NCBI GenBank assembly: GCA_910574455.1
Contig: CAJSYZ010000010.1
Coordinates: 1,640,770 to 1,704,769, forward strand
Direction: 5' to 3'
Length of the DNA stretch: 64,000 nt
Source of the DNA: Trichaptum fuscoviolaceum
Lineage: Eukaryota; Basidiomycota; Agaricomycetes; Hymenochaetales; Trichaptaceae
Of this stretch, positions 62,088-64,000 are shown piece after piece. The notes below the pieces were generated by a model. That model was not told the DNA's origin. It saw nothing but the letters and a program-made list of their open reading frames with translations, and did not search any database. How positions within the stretch are numbered: the first letter of the stretch is position 1; every line of letters begins with the position of its first letter. Position numbers and translations under genes: made by a program.

Positions 62088-62348
62088 GATGAAAGGGTAA
62101 AACTAAAGAAGCCCCAAGCGAGTCGAGCTTCAAGTTTTTCGCACTGGCACGCGGGACTTCACAACTTAGAACTCCGCTCAAACTTTAGTTCATTTCTTCA
62201 CCAACGATCTAAACGCCTATACGCTTCTAAATTCTTATACTATTTGACACTCTTCTCTGCCTTCATCAACATATACATCATTCTACATTCTTTATAAGCA
62301 AATTATCACATCGTTAGAAGGATTGGCCAATATCCCGTTGGTTGGCCA

Positions 62349-62748
62349 GTTAAGTTTCTCCTCGAGTTTCTTTAATAACCGGCATTGCTGCCTTAGAGGC
62401 TAAGTTCTTGGCCTCCCTCTTTGTTTCCGCTTTACCCTCTCCAACTTGTTCACCATTGTCTAGTTTGAGCACCGGTCAGCATTTTGTCAACTTCTGTAGT
62501 AGTCGGAAAACATACATACATTTGCATATTACAGTCCATTCATTTCCTTGTTTGGATTCGGTGTAGGACAACAAGCCCTCAGCACGTTTCCGAGACAGAT
62601 CTAGAGCGCAATCAGGGTAATTAAAACACGGGATTAGCAAATGAATGTGGCATACAGTTGTTCAAATCCGTTGTTGCTGGGAAAAGACATAGATGTTAGA
62701 TACATTTGAGACTGACAGTATATGTATTTGTAGCTCACAATTTGACAT
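62349..62748 (-). CDS. Small single double-stranded-RNA-binding-domain protein
   Basis: A four-exon model gives about 73 residues. The ATG is at 62748 (MSN, donor GTGAGC); exon 2 follows TTTTCCCAG (STTDLNN, donor GTATGC); exon 3 follows GCTCTAG (YLSRKRAEGLLSYTESKQG, then NEWTVICK, donor GTATGT); exon 4 follows CAAACTAG (YNGEQVGEGKAETKREAKN, then LASKAAMPVIKETRGET, stop at 62349). All three junctions are in phase and each intron is about 45-60 bases. The result is a complete dsRBD: helix 1 with LNNYL, the central WTV strand, NG turn, and the GEGKAETKREAKNLASKAA signature whose KR/K residues bind the RNA backbone. It is all domain, with no catalytic part. Function is unknown; small dsRBD proteins are common in Agaricomycetes. 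It lies about 260 bases from the fold-back element. Confidence 0.7.
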
Positions 62749-64000
62749 GTCGCTTGTGGAAGATGAGATGAACAAATCAAGATGGCTGCTGGGGACCTGT
62801 GGACATCTGATTTTATACACACCTCTGAGATGAAAGAAGTGGCGAAAGAAAAAAGAAGAAAATAGCCTATGGTGTTCAGAGCGGTGTATAGTTGGTGTAG
62901 ATTAGTGACAGGCTACGCTATCCAGGTGCAAGTATGATACAACTAGCAATGCGGCAGGGAAGATAGCCTTGCGGTAGCATATCTCTGAGGCATTGAACGG
63001 CGTAACGTGAATTTAGCACGGGAGATACGTTCGGGTGAGCGGTTTTGACTGTGTGTATTTTGTAGTGACACTAGAAAGTAGGCGGCGAGCTGAATAGCCA
63101 CCTGCTACAGAGGAGAAAGCCAGCCTAAGACGGGATACACTGTATTTTATCCGTAGGAAAGTGCAGTGTCTGACATACACAAGAGTAGAGATGTGCATAG
63201 TAATCAATGCCAAAGCCAGTAGGCAAAATTACGAACATAATGCCGCCGCCTACTGCAAGCAAAAAGCATAGACATAGCCTGGAGACAAGAGCATCCCGCT
63301 TGATAGCCAAGTTGCGATAGTATAGTCGACTTACACCGCTCGGTATGAGCCACACTTTCACAGCCATCCGAGGGAATGGTATTTTTGGTCGCCTGTGCAG
63401 ATTTGTGTCTGCTTGGGCCACAAGGTTCTGCGATAACCGAGATCCATCTAATCCATCTAAATGAGGTATTATGCTCTGTTATTTGAAACAGATAGACTAT
63501 AGCTTGACAGATATGCAGCTCACGGATCATCAGGATATCAATGGGCGTCCAGTTTCAAGATGAAGATTGAAGAAAGGGGTTGGTGAGTTCATTCATATTG
63601 ATTTTATTCGTTCGGATGCACAGACCCTTTAATCTTTGAAGCTCGCGTTTATCTGAAAGCTCAAGGACCCGAAATAACATAGTTAAGCTGAGTTGGCCTC
63701 TAAGAAGTGTTTCAGCATGAGGGTATTCCGGATGTACTTGCCAGTGAACCGCCATAAATTTCGAAGAGTGACGGTTCCAACTTGAATGCGATAACTTGAA
63801 GTTCCACGCCGCGACGTCAAGTTTCTCCCACGGGCCTGCCAGTGTGCCACTGGCAAATGATTTGTTCTCTCCGACTCAAGTTTATAACTCCGTCCGTTCG
63901 TTTCTCTATCTTTCTACAATGAATCACATTACACCAAACTTCATACACTCATTTCTATCTAGTCTCTCCTTCTTTTCTCTTTAAGCTAATCTCTATCAAA
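62749..64000. other. Right end of window, no supportable gene
   Basis: The part next to 62748 must include the promoter of the dsRBD gene. Short frames such as 63555-63755 on the - strand (LTMLFRVLELSDKRELQRLK) look mildly protein-like but have no domain and no clear continuation. The far right end (63880-63970) is pyrimidine-rich after TTTATAACTCCG and could be the leader of a gene that continues beyond the window. Confidence 0.4.

Noticed and set aside
1..64000. Transposon origin of the A-G family (integrase, reverse transcriptase, terminal repeats)
   Set aside because: Chromodomains occur in some retrotransposon integrases, but no RT, RNase H, integrase catalytic core, LTR or terminal inverted repeat was found next to any copy, and all copies are intron-rich.
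1..64000. CRISPR arrays, bacterial operons, ribosome binding sites, rRNA or tRNA genes
   Set aside because: No regularly spaced repeats, no polycistronic layout and no rRNA-like segment were seen; no cloverleaf with a convincing T-loop and acceptor stem was found by eye.

Overview
The window looks like nuclear DNA of a mushroom-forming basidiomycete (Agaricomycetes). The evidence is multi-exon genes with introns of about 50-70 bases, GT-AG borders, no operons, and protein types typical of this group: SPX-EXS transporter, VPS16, Tlg1/syntaxin-6 SNARE, CSC1/OSCA channel, P450, arrestin-fold protein, F-box-like pairs, and a kinase fused to a DUF6699-like domain. The species cannot be told from the sequence.

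The most striking content is a seven-member paralogous family, called here copies A to G. A, B and C lie head-to-tail on the + strand at 1-10.4 kb. D, E, F and G lie head-to-tail on the - strand at 45.4-59.9 kb. The N-terminal half is low-complexity plus a long coiled coil with a recurring ARDE-like motif, followed by a disordered Ser/Pro/basic region. A, C and D carry one C2HC-type zinc finger there. B, D, E, F and G end in a compact module: a PHD-like zinc finger that lacks the usual first Cys pair, a C-x4-C motif (CxRPxCD), a chromodomain and a conserved C-terminal tail. E has a frameshift inside the chromodomain; A and C lack the whole reader module. I do not recognise this architecture as a named family; chromatin binding is inferred from the domains.

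Between the two clusters: a HAD-like hydrolase (10.7-11.6 kb, -), an SPX-EXS phosphate-exporter homologue (11.9-16.0 kb, +), VPS16 (16.3-19.4 kb, -), 4 kb with no supportable gene, an unrecognised multi-exon gene (23.4-26.1 kb, -), an arrestin-like protein (26.3-28.9 kb, +), a cytochrome P450 (30.2-32.5 kb, +), two tandem F-box-like paralogues (32.8-35.5 kb, -), a Tlg1/syntaxin-6 SNARE (35.9-37.2 kb, +), a CSC1/OSCA channel (38.8-42.5 kb, +) and a kinase-DUF6699 fusion (43.1-45.2 kb, +). Right of the D-G cluster are a 0.7-kb fold-back repeat (61.4-62.1 kb) and a very small four-exon gene for a single double-stranded-RNA-binding domain (62.3-62.7 kb, -).

The middle genes are mostly membrane traffic and transport housekeeping functions without obvious functional linkage. 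The flanking A-G clusters look like lineage-specific tandem expansion with ongoing decay and reshuffling. All splice sites were read by eye; exon boundaries are proposals.
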